From Breviolum minutum Mf 1.05b.01 (taxonomy: Eukaryota; Sar; Dinophyceae; Suessiales; Symbiodiniaceae), in assembly GCA_000507305.1 (NCBI GenBank), contig DF239042.1:110420-174419 (forward strand): a stretch of 64,000 nt of DNA. Direction: 5' to 3'. This document shows positions 23,942 to 35,486 of this stretch, piece by piece. The notes under the pieces were generated by a model. That model saw only the letters and a program-made list of their open reading frames with translations. It was not told the origin of the DNA and did no database searches. Position 1 is the first letter of the stretch; the number at the start of each line of letters is the position of its first letter. The translations under genes were made by a program, and so were the position numbers.

Positions 23942-24784
23942 ATGGAAACACCAAAAACGGGAGCCACTTTTTCGTTGGTCTCCAGCAACGTCTGGCCGGT
24001 GAAGTGTCCGGTAAGTCTCAGTGAGAGATCGACTTTTGCGTGTTTTTTTTGAGAAGTGGGATGTTACTGGACTGAGAGAAGATGTCATTTTCAAATCTCA
24101 TAACTTTTCCCACAAAATGGTGCAGTTGGAGTTGAAGTTTGGACATGTGTTTTTTGTTTCAACTTGGTTGGCACCAGGAACCGTGTGAGCTTGCGCCACT
24201 TGAAAAGGAAGGCGGCGGGCAAGAATGCTTTTATGTTGAGGGACTACTAAAGAGATCAATTTTCATGGTTGTAAAATACAACATGCCGATCGAAGATCCT
24301 TACAGTAAACCAAAGCACGCATTGCAATTTAATTATACTCAGAAAACAACACACAAATTCAAATCTTGATTTTCAATGGTGCACCTTTAGGGCATCAAAC
24401 GTCGGGTCCACTTGTCTGACCTCGTCGGCTGTTACGTCAGCCGTCAGCCATCTCTTCTCAGTTGTAGAGAGTCAATGGGACAGAAGACAATGTGTTTTGA
24501 ATAAACGATTTCTACACCATCTTGCAGGTGTTCAACGGCACTTTGTGCCCATGCCAAGGACAATGTATTTTTCGATGCAGTGGCCGCAAAAGCTGCGCAA
24601 GGAATTCAGTAACTATGTACAGAGCTGCAGGAAATCGCATGCCACAAGAGTTTAGGGATGTTCACAGGTCAAGGGTACTCAATGCCATAGAACCTGCAAA
24701 TCCAAAGTCGCAAAAAAAGAACTGTTTAAAGATGACAAAGACATTTCTGAACATTCTGAGCTTCCGTGGTCAAAAATAGTGTGA
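23942..24784 (+). CDS. Unknown 163-residue protein, five exons
   Basis: Exons 23942-24010 (ATG, donor CCG|GTAAGT), 24057-24146, 24178-24304, 24528-24616 and 24668-24784 (TGA). All are joined in matching phase, giving 163 codons plus stop. Introns are 46, 31, 223 and 51 bp, all GT-AG. The protein starts METPKTGATFSLVSSN, continues WDVTGLREDVIFKSHNF and HEPCELAPLEKEGGGQE, then FMVVKYNMPIEDPYS, MYFSMQWPQKLRKEFSNY and a Lys/Asp-rich end, KELFKDDKDISEHSE. It looks soluble, with no signal peptide and no obvious membrane segment. I recognise no domain. The ATG is the first in an open frame; a further upstream exon cannot be excluded. It is one of the few well-supported plus-strand genes. Confidence 0.75.
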
Positions 24785-27650
24785 GCAACACTTTGAAGAT
24801 GTTGCGGTTCCATATATCTTACATCATCTACCCCCCTTGCTCCATTTATAATTGGTAATGGTAGTCCTGTTTGTAGTCCCAGTCACTTCTCTGAATAGTT
24901 TCCGGTAGTCTTACCCAGCAATAGAAAATCCAGCCATCTGTTCTATGCTTCTGTCTCCTCTTGGAAAAAGAGGAACTTTCATTGCTACAGCGATTTGAAA
25001 CACATAAACAACCTACAAAACCATGAAATTTTTAAACATATTTAATTATATTTACCATCTCAACTGGTGCAACCGCCGGATTTCTTCCTAGCTTGAAATG
25101 TTCAGCTTCATATCTTTTGGTCGCCTGATGTCTCCCTGACGTCCTTCCAAAGGCATAGGCCAAGCCAACAGGCTTTCCACGTACCTCTCTTTTTGTCAGC
25201 ACGGCCACCGAGTCTTAACTCGGAGGTGATTTTTTTGGGGGGGGAAGTCCAATAGGAAAAACCCACAATCTTCGGATGGTGCATACACTTCTTAAATCTT
25301 TTTTAATGGATCGCATGGGTTTTATGTTTCGGGATGTTTCTCAACCTACCTACCTTCAAAAAGGAAGGTTCAAGCAGCATTCCGAATCTTGTCAGGTGAT
25401 GAAATTCTAACCAAGTTGGCTGCATCATCCAAGATTTTTTGTTGAGATTTCTCTGGATTGACACTTGAATTTCCACTGATTTACACTGATATTATTGATA
25501 TATTCCATACAATATACAAATATATACAAATATGTTTAATCAAAAAACTAATTTATATATCAAGATGTCGATGCCAAAGCTTGCCAAAGCTGAATGAGAA
25601 ATCAAATCACTGCATTGACAAATCGACATATAAACAACGATTGGACTCGATGTTTTTGGCTCGCAGTTCAAGCAGCGAGTATCCAATCCTTTGTGATCCT
25701 TTGTGTCAATTGAGGAGGTTTAAAGTTAAAGGGATCCTTATATTGGCTTAAAATAATTCCTATATAACTGGACACGATTTCATCCCCCAAATTTTTTCCC
25801 AACAGAAATCCTTTGAGTCAAAAAAAACACATCGACCCACAAACGGCACTCCATTTGTTCCATCAAAGCTCTCTTCCATTCTTGAGCTTCTGCCTGCCAT
25901 ACGTCACGAAACATGTTGAAGTATCTCACCAGAAGCTGTTGGTTGCAAGATAACCCCTAAGAGTCCCAAGGTTCGACCCTTTAAACGGCAACAAAAAAAA
26001 TTGTCCGTTTTTTCGATTTTTTCCTCGTCAAAAAACCGTCAACGATGTACATAAACATCTGCACGGGGATCTCATGGTAAGGGATCGAATCAAGGTTTCG
26101 GGCACCTTGAACTTTTATTTTTCAAAACAAGGATCGGTCCCGAAACCTGAACGATTCATAGGTGTCAAATTTTTAGGAGACTGGACCTGACCATGGTCTC
26201 CAAAATTTGCAAATTCATTTCCAAAGTACCTAGGCCATCCTAGGCCTTTCCCCCAATGACGTTGCTGTTCCTAAACAGCTCAAGGTCATGAATTCATGAT
26301 GGCACCTCAGTTTTGGCACGAAGAAGAACTCGTTCCCCCATTTCCTGGCGCAACATGTGAAAACATGGCGCTGCTGCTGGTTTTGTGCATTGCAAAGTAC
26401 ATGGAAATTTAGGAAATGTCTTTCAAATTTATGGTTGTCTAATTCTCTCTTACTTCCTTTTTTTCCGAAAGCAATACTGAAAATATTCGAACCCCTTGAG
26501 CCATTTATAAAACCTTTTTCCAAGTCATGACATCATCCGGAACCGGGCGCGGTGAAAACCCCAGGCCATCGTTGCAGCATTGCCGCCTTCAAAGCTTTAT
26601 GACTTCCATGACGACTCTCACAGCGCAGCTCTAAGATGGTGCCCTGGATGGTGTCGGATGGTGTCGGATGGTGTATCTATCCTATAGGATCCATGGGACG
26701 ATTGTATATGGTTTCTGGGTAAATAAGCATAGTTCAGTCATCCATCCATGTTTTCAGCCATCCCAAACGTTCATCACCTCCTCATTCATTTTCAATCATT
26801 TTCACATCATCTCTCATGTCGGAGTTGCATGTTCTTTTTTTTGCCCGGCAGCGTGAACATAATTGCACTTGTATTTCACTTGAAATATTGTTTTGTTGCA
26901 ATGTCGTTGGACTGGATACGATGGGTTTGAAGGATATTATCAAATTCTTGTCATTTTTTGGGGCCCTGCCGACAACCCACTTCATCTTACAACTGACATC
27001 GTGCATCAAAAATGCTGGAAAAAACAGGGTGTAATTTCAATGAACAGCTATGGACCCTTCAGACATAGTGAAAGTCTTAGATAAAATGCCCCAAAAACAG
27101 CCTATAAAAAAACCGTCAAAGGGGATGATGTGATGACCATGATGAATTGAAAACATAGCAGGCAATAACACCCCCCAAACCGCCATAGAACCAGCCTTTT
27201 CTAACAATAGATTCTATCCTAGTAACAGCAGCAAGTGAAGGCTCAGAGGGATGATTTTAATAGGAAAACTATAAGTTTCATCTTCCAACGACCATTGTAG
27301 GGGCAACCGTTCAAAGTGTTACTTTTCGGGGGAGGAAGCATCCATATGCCTACATTTACCATAAAAAAAACAACCAGTCATGTAGGTAAATATGTGTCCC
27401 TAGCCTAGCCTTGTAGCCCAATTTTGTAGGGGAGCAAACCCAAAAGATATCCAGAAATCCCCATTGGCTCAGTGTTGGATGCTTCAGCTTTCGCCATGGG
27501 AAGAGCAGATTGAGAAACAAATTCAAATGAAATGTGATGAGTTGTTTTGATAAAGCAACCCCTGAACGACGCGTATATTCATGTCAGTATGACAGGTATG
27601 CAGTACGCCTTGACACATCTTCGATTCTCAACACAATCCTTTATCTACAA

Positions 27651-27705
<55 letters not shown>

Positions 27706-30700
27706 CCTGAAAGGGCAATGAATTAATATAACCCTGTCCTTTTACCACAGCTAGCTGTACCGCTCCCCGACTGACTCCCCCCACAAAAAACTGAGATCCT
27801 CGTGCCGCACCAGGACCCAACGCGTGAGGCCATCAGAGAGACGGTACTGACAGGGCTGGAGATTCCATGAGATTCGTGACACTCCCGTGGAACAAAATAC
27901 AACCCCGCAAAACTAACATGGCGATCGCTGGAACATCAGCATTTTTGATAGGAGATACATCTTCAAAATTCAAAATGGTGATTTTTCCAGCCAGTCATGT
28001 TAACTTTTTGAGGGTGTAACGGGGCAATGAGACATGGTATGTCCTGAACACATTTTTGTGAATGGCACCTTTTCTTGGGGGCATCTCAAGTTCACACGAC
28101 CTGCAAAAAACATTCCAAAAACATGCAAGGCACAAAAATTGTCAAACCTGGTGGTCTGAAATTGTCGATGTGCTTACAAGTATCCTACTAGTAGAACATA
28201 AAAATACACAAAATGAATTCAGTTGCCATTTCAGTAGATAGAATCGAATCGTGTATGATGAAATTCAGTAATCATCGGCACCAAAATTGGAGTAGCAACA
28301 TGCTTTCTTCCATGGAATGCTCTCTGACAAAAGGAGATCCTTCATCAATTCATATCAATCCCAAAAGTGATAAACTCAGCATCTTCATCTGGATGAAAAA
28401 AATCAATCCCTCAATTGGAACATACTTTTTAGTCTTTTTTTAACTGGCCAGTCGGGGGCACGCCTTTGCAAACTGATCATTTAGTATCTAAGAAAATTTT
28501 AACAAAACCCTGGCAACATACTCCAGGTATCGCAAAATACAACTATGAAAGGATGTCCTTCATAACTAAACAGGTGGTTTTCCATGGAAATCTCCCACCC
28601 CCCCCCCAACTAAACTCACGTAAAACCCCCCAAGAAATAGCCAGCCTTATTAAGGGATTATATATATGAAGCCGACCATCATCCCCACCGTAGAAAACTC
28701 CATGATGCTTTCTCGGGTCCTTGCCTCCACATCAGGGGGGCCTTCAGCTCCCTGCACTGTTGGTTGAAGAGGGAGGGTGTTCTGAGGGGTTGAAGGTTGA
28801 ATTTCGTGGTGGAAAAAAAAACCAGATCTTCTAGGTGTATATGTTTCCAACTTAAACGAAATTATGTTGTTTGTTTTTCTTTTTCGAATATGTGTTTTTT
28901 TAACCGACAGGATCAAACATGTATAAACTGGCTGCCAGTTATTCATCAAGATTTAAACACCGACTCATCAAACATTCATCGAACTTTGGGTGGAGCATCT
29001 CCCTTTTATCCAAGATGAAGGTCTACGTCCCTTCAAAAAAACATGAGTGTCTAATGGCCTGGAGGATGTTCCATTACACTACTCTTTAATGTTCCCTATG
29101 TTCCGCAAGCTTTGCTAACCTGTTGACGGATTTTGACATTGAGGCATATATATATCTCACCCTTTTATGAAGCGGATGGAGCCATGGATCGCACTGGATC
29201 GCTCCAGGCTCCATGAAAAGTCAAAACCAATAGACTCAAGTCTTTTTTTGTGAGTTGACACACACACACAACTAACAACTAACAACTATACTAACTAACA
29301 CCCTGAACATTTTTGTTGACTTATTTGTTCACAAGGAATCAACGTGTTTTTTTTGCCAAGGCGGCAGGAAAAACGTCACCCCTCAGGAACGCCTTGCGCC
29401 ACCATAGCAGCTTGCCACATTTCAGCTCAACATGCCGCTGAGCCTTAGTTTCGTCTCATCGAAAGAACGACAAGAAAAACACACAAATATCAAATAATAC
29501 AAAACTCTATGTCAACAATTCGAAAATTCCATTCAAATAAGGGAATCCCCAAAAAATACTAAAGTCTTTTTTTGGGTTGTAATTGTTTTTTTTATAAAAA
29601 AAAACGGGTATAGATAGTCGTTGTTAGTTGATATGATGGTAGTCGATATGATGTTAGTTGGTGCTTACCGCCACCAGCTTTCTCCAATGATGATAGTTGA
29701 TGTTTCCTCCCTTTTTTACCATTAGGGAATCCACAAACTAGGGAATCCACGAAAATATCAATTGTTTTGTGTTTTATTCGTTTTTTTTGTTTATAATGCT
29801 TTGATGCTTTGATGCTTTGATCAGCAAAAAACCTGGCTAAATTGACTTTTCCTCCCCCTTTTTTTCTCAACGGCTTTGGAACGACATCACTCAGCCCTTG
29901 GGTCACCAAACCCACCACCAGCCCCAACCAGACTTCAACTTTAACTGGCCCGACCTCGAAAAACGGCGGTTTCAAACTGGCAGTTTGGATGTTTCGTTTG
30001 GCGGTCCCAAAAAACGCCTCTAAAAGGTTGATGGGGACTTTTGTGATTAGGGAACCCTTAAATCCCATCGAAGCACCTTTTTTGCATGTGAAATTGGAGA
30101 TTTTTTAGGGTGGATTTCTGGGGTCGCTTTTTGAGAAAATGACATTTAAAAAAACAGTTGAAGGTCATGCAATTGCCTGGTCCAACTTGGAAAAAGTCAG
30201 AAAGTCCAGGTCGCTGGAGGTTCAGAAAGTCTTCTTCATGACCTCCAGTAAAATAAATCCATACAGATGATCTTGATCATTGTTTCCAAAAACCCTGGAT
30301 TTCAATGAAAAATTGGGGAAGGGTAAGAATATCCCTGATAATTTTTGGGTGAAATTTGATCATATGTTCACCTAATTCCTTACTAAACTCCCAAACTTGG
30401 GTTGATTTCCTGTGCCACATTGCTATACTTCATTCCATCTGGGTGAATGAAATGAAAAAGAATACAGCAACAAACTTAGAAAAGTGCTGAAAAAAAAACA
30501 AACACACAAGTTTCCCTATAAATTCTATGATTTATCTCTATAATATGACTTCTAAAGGATAGGTTTCATTCAACATCCAGGTTATGGCCATCATGGCCAT
30601 TATGGCTTTTGACCAAGCAGCATCCGAGGTTGTTCTTGTGCTTGACCTGTTGATGTTTGTGCTAAGGCTGGGGGGTCCGAGCCGATCGTGATATAAATGG

Positions 30701-31989
30701 AGTTATGATAACCCCCTATAAATGGCTGAAAATAAATGGTGTTTTCACTGGTGAAAAACAAGCTCCAATTAATAGGAGTTATATGGAGTTATAACTTATA
30801 ACTACCTTACCTTATATAACTGATGACTTGGGGCCCACCTTGTGGGAATAGGTAATCTTTTAGCAAAGCATACCCACTGCTAGGGATCTGTAGCTTCGCG
30901 TGCTTAAAGATAGCGTGACACAGCTTAATTCATAGGGAAAAATGGTGGGGGCCCCTTGGGATGGTACCTTCTAGCTGTTTGACCATCCCAATGAGCCCTT
31001 TAAACAGGGGATATATTATACCCAATCAATACCCACTATATATATGAGGTGTAAATGGGGTTGATTCTTAAGGTTGCCCAGGGTACCCATCTGAAGGGTA
31101 CCACCATTTTCCCTATGAATGGTTGGAGGTCACACCCTGTCATCCATCCTTGTCACCCTGCCATTCCCCCGCCCTGCGAGGGCCTGGCCGAGAAGACCTG
31201 AAAAAATATCTACGGTTTGTCTGTTGGGGGTTTTGGAACGGTAAAAACGTGGAAGTCATGGAAAAAACTACGTAACAAACTTCAGGTAACGGGTTCATAC
31301 TGTTGATGGTCCAGAAATCTGGCCAACCAGTTCCTTTCGTATAAGGTTTTAGACCTCCCAAGTGATGCAGAATTTCTTCCATCAACAGAATCAGTTTTTG
31401 TATCAAGAAGAGAATCATTCGTGTTGATCATTGACAATGTGATCATTGACAAGTATTGAAAGGTACAGGTACAGTACTTAGCAACTGATAACATCATGAA
31501 ACTACTCAACAAAAAGCAAGAACCTGACTCTTTTGCAATTCCGTATCAAACATGACACAATATATGAAACTCAGCATCAAACATCTTTGCGAAAAAAAAC
31601 AAGTGGGCACACCTGCTTGATCCAACTTTCATTGAGTCTGAGCTTGCCACTGCCTGCGAATGGTTGAGGGGGGGACCTGTTGGGTAACCACTCGGGGTTT
31701 CAACCGGAAGCCTCAAACAGGACCTCCGAGCTGCTGAAAGTAAAGGGATTTCCAATTGATTTTGCCCTTCAGGTGTCCCGTCAAAAAGACATAATCAACA
31801 AAGGGTATCTTACGTATCCCTAAAATTTGACTGCGAATTGGGGATTGTCTTGAAGGGAGACCTTCATGTGGGAATGATGCGGACGTGACGGGATAAGCAA
31901 GAAACTGATGGAAACACAAAGTCCTTACACTTCAGTGCATCATGGTTTCCGGTCACTCTCCAGTATAGACTTGAACATATTAAAAGAAG
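24785..31989. other. Long stretch without a chained gene
   Basis: Contains (ATC)n at 27655-27705, family G fragments at about 26676-26725 and 27346-27396, an E-like element at about 27898-28020, a family I element at about 30680-30842 and a J-like element at about 31254-31397. Isolated coding-like pieces that I could not chain are: plus 26297-26413 (starts MMAPQFWHEEELVPPF), plus about 25560-25750, and minus about 31600-31900 (includes LPVETPSGYPTGPPLN before the donor AGCAG|GTGTGC). The last may be the 3' end of the repeat-protein gene. Confidence 0.4.
27655..27705. repeat. (ATC)n microsatellite
   Basis: About 16 ATC units. No gene context is recognised. Confidence 0.95.
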
Positions 31990-33602
31990 CGGTTCAATTG
32001 AACTTTCCTTTGCCTCCCCATTTTGATCATTTTGCAACTCTTCTGTTTTCTTGGCTTCAGAGGCAGCTGCTGCTTTGGCTGCTTTCTCCTCCTCTGCTTT
32101 TTTCGCTTCAGCAGCAGCTGCTGCTTTGGCTGCTTTCTCCTCCTCTGCTTTTTCGCTTCAGCAGCAGCAGCTGCTGCTTTGGCTGCTTTCTCCTCCTCTG
32201 CTTTCTTGGCTTCAGCAGCAGCTGCTGCTTTGGCTGCTTTCTCCTCCTCTGCTTTCTTGGCTTCGGCAGCAGCTGCGTCTTTGGCTGCTTTCTCCTCCTC
32301 TGCTTTCTTGGCTTCAGCAGCACCTGCTGCTTTGGCTGCTTTTTCCTCCTCTGCTTTCTTGGCTTCAGCAGCAGCTGCTGCTTTGGCTGCTTTCTCCTCC
32401 TCTGCTTTCTTGGCTTCAGCTTCAGCAGCTGCTTTGGCTGCTTTTTCCTCCTCTGCTTTCTTGGCTTCAGAGGCAGCTGCTGCTTTGGCTGCTTTCNNNN
32501 NNNNNNNNNNNNNNNNNNNNNNNNNNNNNNNNNNNNNNNNNNNNNNNNNNNNNNNNNNNNNNNNNNNNNNNNNNNNNNNNNNNNNNNNNNNNNNNNNNNN
32601 NNNNCTTTGGCTGCTTTCTCCTCCTCTGCTTTCTTGGCTTCGGCAGCAGCTGCGTCTTTGGCTGCTTTCTCCTCCTCTGCTTTCTTGGCTTCAGCAGCAG
32701 CTGCTGCTTTGGCTGCTTTCTCCTCCTCTACTTTCTTGGCTTCAGCAGCAGCTGCTGCTTTGGCTGCTTTCTCCTCCTCTGCTTTTTTCGCTTCAGCAGC
32801 AGCTGCTGCTTTGGCTGCTTTCTCCTCCTCTGCTTTCTTGGCTTCAGCAGCAGCAGCTGCTTTGGCTGTTTTCTCTTCCTCTGCTTTCTTTGCATTTGCA
32901 GAAGCTGCCTTTTATCAAGGAGCTGGCGAGATCAACACACAAATATCACCACAAATATGAAGTATCTATTCTTGTTATCACAAGAAGTTGAAAGGCTCAA
33001 ACTGTAGTGGAAAGCCGCATGTCCTATCATATCTCTCCACCTGACCATCATCTATTTACCTCTGAAGTACATTCAATAGAAGCTTTGGAACAACACAATT
33101 TCAGAAGTTTCTTCCAAAACCGCCTTAGCTTCTGCTTCTGGTTTCTTCATGCCTGAGCTTAAAAAAAACCGAGAAATCACCAGCGCAAAAAAAAACCAGG
33201 GACCATTTTGGAGGTTTCCAGCACCAGGATCACCAGGGCACCCTGCCCAGCAGCACCCAATTCATATCTCCGCCAGATTCACGAACAGAAGCCACACAGG
33301 TCTCCAACTCGGTCGTCTCATAAATCCAATGAATCTACCCATAGAAAAAAGGGATGTGAACATTAACAAAAACTAATTAAAAAAAAATAGGACTTAAACC
33401 ACCCTGTTTTTTTGTGGGAAATATGTTTTGATCAGTTTGTTGATATGCTTTTGGGATTTTTTTGCTTGATTGATTCGGACTGTTGAATTGAACAAGTAGC
33501 CCGGCAGTGCCCCAATCTCATTGATTTCAGTTGCCTTTCTGATACCGTACCTTTAGGGCTCCTTGCATCTCCAATAGGCTGTGCTGTGTGGTCATCAGCA
33601 TC
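31990..33602 (-). CDS. Lys/Ala/Glu 17-residue repeat coiled-coil protein
   Basis: Exons in transcript order: 33546-33602 (DADDHTAQPIGDARSPKGT), 33242-33334 (IHWIYETTELETCVASVR, then GGDMNWVLLGR), 33097-33144 (KPEAEAKAVLEETSEI) and 32908 to about 31990, all phase 0. The last exon holds roughly sixteen 51 bp repeats, each encoding KAAKAAAAAEAKKAEEE with small changes. They form a charged, uninterrupted helix like the linker of TolA-type proteins. A scaffold gap (32497-32604) interrupts the array. One copy near 32147 has five T where its neighbour has six, which shifts the frame. After the array the frame continues EELQNDQNGEAKE; the end is unclear. The VRESGGDMNWVLL segment faintly recalls an actin-depolymerising-factor fold, but that is a guess. 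Function unknown. Confidence 0.65.
32053..32908 (-). repeat. 51 bp coding tandem repeats
   Basis: The unit on the plus strand begins 'gctttggctgctttctcctc' and encodes 17 residues on the minus strand. Copies differ by synonymous changes, CAG gain (near 32160) and one T loss. Confidence 0.9.
32497..32604. other. Assembly gap (108 N)
   Basis: A run of N inside the 51 bp repeat array. The gap length does not fit a whole number of repeat units, so copy number here is unknown. Confidence 1.
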
Positions 33603-34055
33603 CTGACCGGTCAAATGTGGCGATTGCTTGGTTGGTAGTGACATATGTGCCAGGGTCGATCAACTCCTGATATTGGGGATAAACTCATCACACCCTTCAT
33701 AGGAAAATCCTTACAATTGGTATAAAAACCCATACTATTGGGTTTATCACCCTCCCCTACTATATTGACAATAATGAGATTTTAGACTATGGCAGTACTA
33801 TATAGCAGGACATATAGAATAGATCCTTATCTTTTGATATATGATATACTCTGAAGGGCAACCTTCTGGGGTGCCCCCTTCTGAAAATGGTATCACTCTC
33901 GGCGGGTTTCGATTCATGGGGGAGAAATACAACCCCTAGTTGTTCCGTTTCATGTTTCATTGATGATGGAATTTAGACTATTTATCGCACCAATTATCAA
34001 ATCGGACAGTAGGAGTCAAACAATATAGAGCAATAACACCGGGGTAAAAAAATAC

Positions 34056-34239
34056 CTTTCAGATTTTGGAAAATCACACTTTCATTAGGAAATTCAGGGA
34101 AAGGATTTGTTTGGATATCATCCTTATATACACGTGGCAATGGTACATACAGTTCCTGCGTCTCTGGTCTGTTGCTGGTGCTTGGGTGGATTTCTTGTTT
34201 CAAGACCTCGGAAGAATATCTTGATTTACTCGTGCATTG
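34056..34239 (-). CDS. Single exon of an unknown protein
   Basis: Bounded by acceptor 'tctggccaccag' and donor CTGAAAG|GTATTT. It encodes about 61 residues, including YSSEVLKQEIHPSTSN, ELYVPLPRVYKDDIQ and PFPEFPNESVIFQNLK. The composition is hydrophilic and Pro/Asn-rich. It lies between the stop of the neighbouring upstream gene (34545) and the first exon I place in the repeat-protein gene (33602), on the same strand. It is therefore probably an upstream exon of that gene, but the phase (1) does not join directly to 33602, so another exon must intervene. Confidence 0.6.
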
Positions 34240-34544
34240 CTGGTGGCCAGAAAAGCAAGACTCACTTATATACACACAAAAAAAGTGCTTTGCAACCGCC
34301 TGACGTTTAACTTTTGTATGCAAATGACATGGTAACAAACCACAATCGACATTTGTGCTTCTAGATATTATACCATCTAAACGGAACCTTCCCTATAGTT
34401 TGCAGCAAAAAGAAAATCCATCCTGAAAACAAACATTTATTTATATATATATATATACAAAATCAAACATATACTATACTTAACAAACTTACAACAAACT
34501 GCTCCTTTTGTTTAAAAACACACATCACTTCAACATCCCTCCCG

Positions 34545-35486
34545 TCAGCTTTCGGTGTCAGCTGGAGAGTCCTCTAACTCGGCTTCAATTTGTTGCTTCT
34601 CCAAGGCCAAGGATGCCATATACTCCTGGAAAACGATGAGATTTGGGGAACTCCCCGCTTTGGTTGTTGCCAATTGCTGTTGTTTTAATCCCAAAAAAAA
34701 CGGATGGGAAGAGAAGGATTTTGTGGGCATTTATATGGGAGCTGCAACCACCCCACCCCCACGGAAGACTGAGAGTTTGCACCTGCATGAAACACAAGAG
34801 TTGGAAGATGAGTTTCCTTTTGGGGCCTCCAGGTCTTCTGGCAGTTGCCATGTTAATTTTTGGGGACTGGAATTTCAGTTCCGTCCTTTTCCAAACAAAC
34901 TTTTTGTTGTCCAGAAATTCTCGGGCTTGCTTTCATGAGAGCCCTCCACTTATCAGAAAAAACACCAGTCGTTTTTGGCCTAAAAGGCGCCAACAACTCC
35001 ACCGCCATTTGCACCCATTTCGTCTCCTCCACAGAAATTTGGTTCTTGCCAGCATCTGACACTGCACCATCCACTACAGCCAAACCTCGGAATCATAAAA
35101 TCATCACAAACGTAAGACACTAGACACTATCAAAATGTTCGAAACAAAGGACATGTATTGAACAACAAACTTATATAACCCATTTTGTTGATATAAGGCA
35201 TACGATTGACGTGAAATTGATGTATGTAGATAGACTCCCTTCAACTAGCATGGCGCTACATAATATCAATAGGAGAATCTTACAAACCTTCCATTTGTTC
35301 CATGTCTTCATTTTCAGTAGGTTTTTTCTTCTTGACTTCACACACCCAATCTGCACATATCGACTCACACCACATCCCGATTTGGATTCAGATCTCTCGG
35401 ATCTCCCTGACGCAAGAGCTCCGAGATCAGATCTCCGACTTCCAAATCATCCAGACTGTGCGCCTCGGCCACGTGTTCTTCTCTGA
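34545..35486 (-). CDS. Unknown acidic helical protein, four 3' exons
   Basis: Exons in transcript order: 35371-35486 (REEHVAEAHSLDDLEVG, then DLISELLRQGDPRDLN), 35288-35330 (KKKPTENEDMEQME; strong donor GAAG|GTTTGTAAG), 34901-35085 (AVVDGAVSDAGKNQISVE, WVQMAVELLAP, DKWRALMKASPRISG) and 34545-34625 (EYMASLALEKQQIEAELE, ending DSPADTES before TGA). Phases agree throughout; introns are 40, 202 and 275 bp. The 275 bp intron carries an old inverted-repeat element ('ccatgttaatttttggggac' side at 34845). The protein is Glu-rich and largely helical, ending in a short coiled coil. The exon at 35486 needs an upstream partner in phase 1 that I did not find. No family is recognised. Confidence 0.65.

Noticed and set aside
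31908..32960. 350-codon plus-strand open frame rich in Leu, Phe, Cys and Ser
   Set aside because: It is the antisense of the 51 bp Lys/Ala/Glu repeats. All plus frames are open because of the repeat, and the minus frame has splice sites and charged helical composition.
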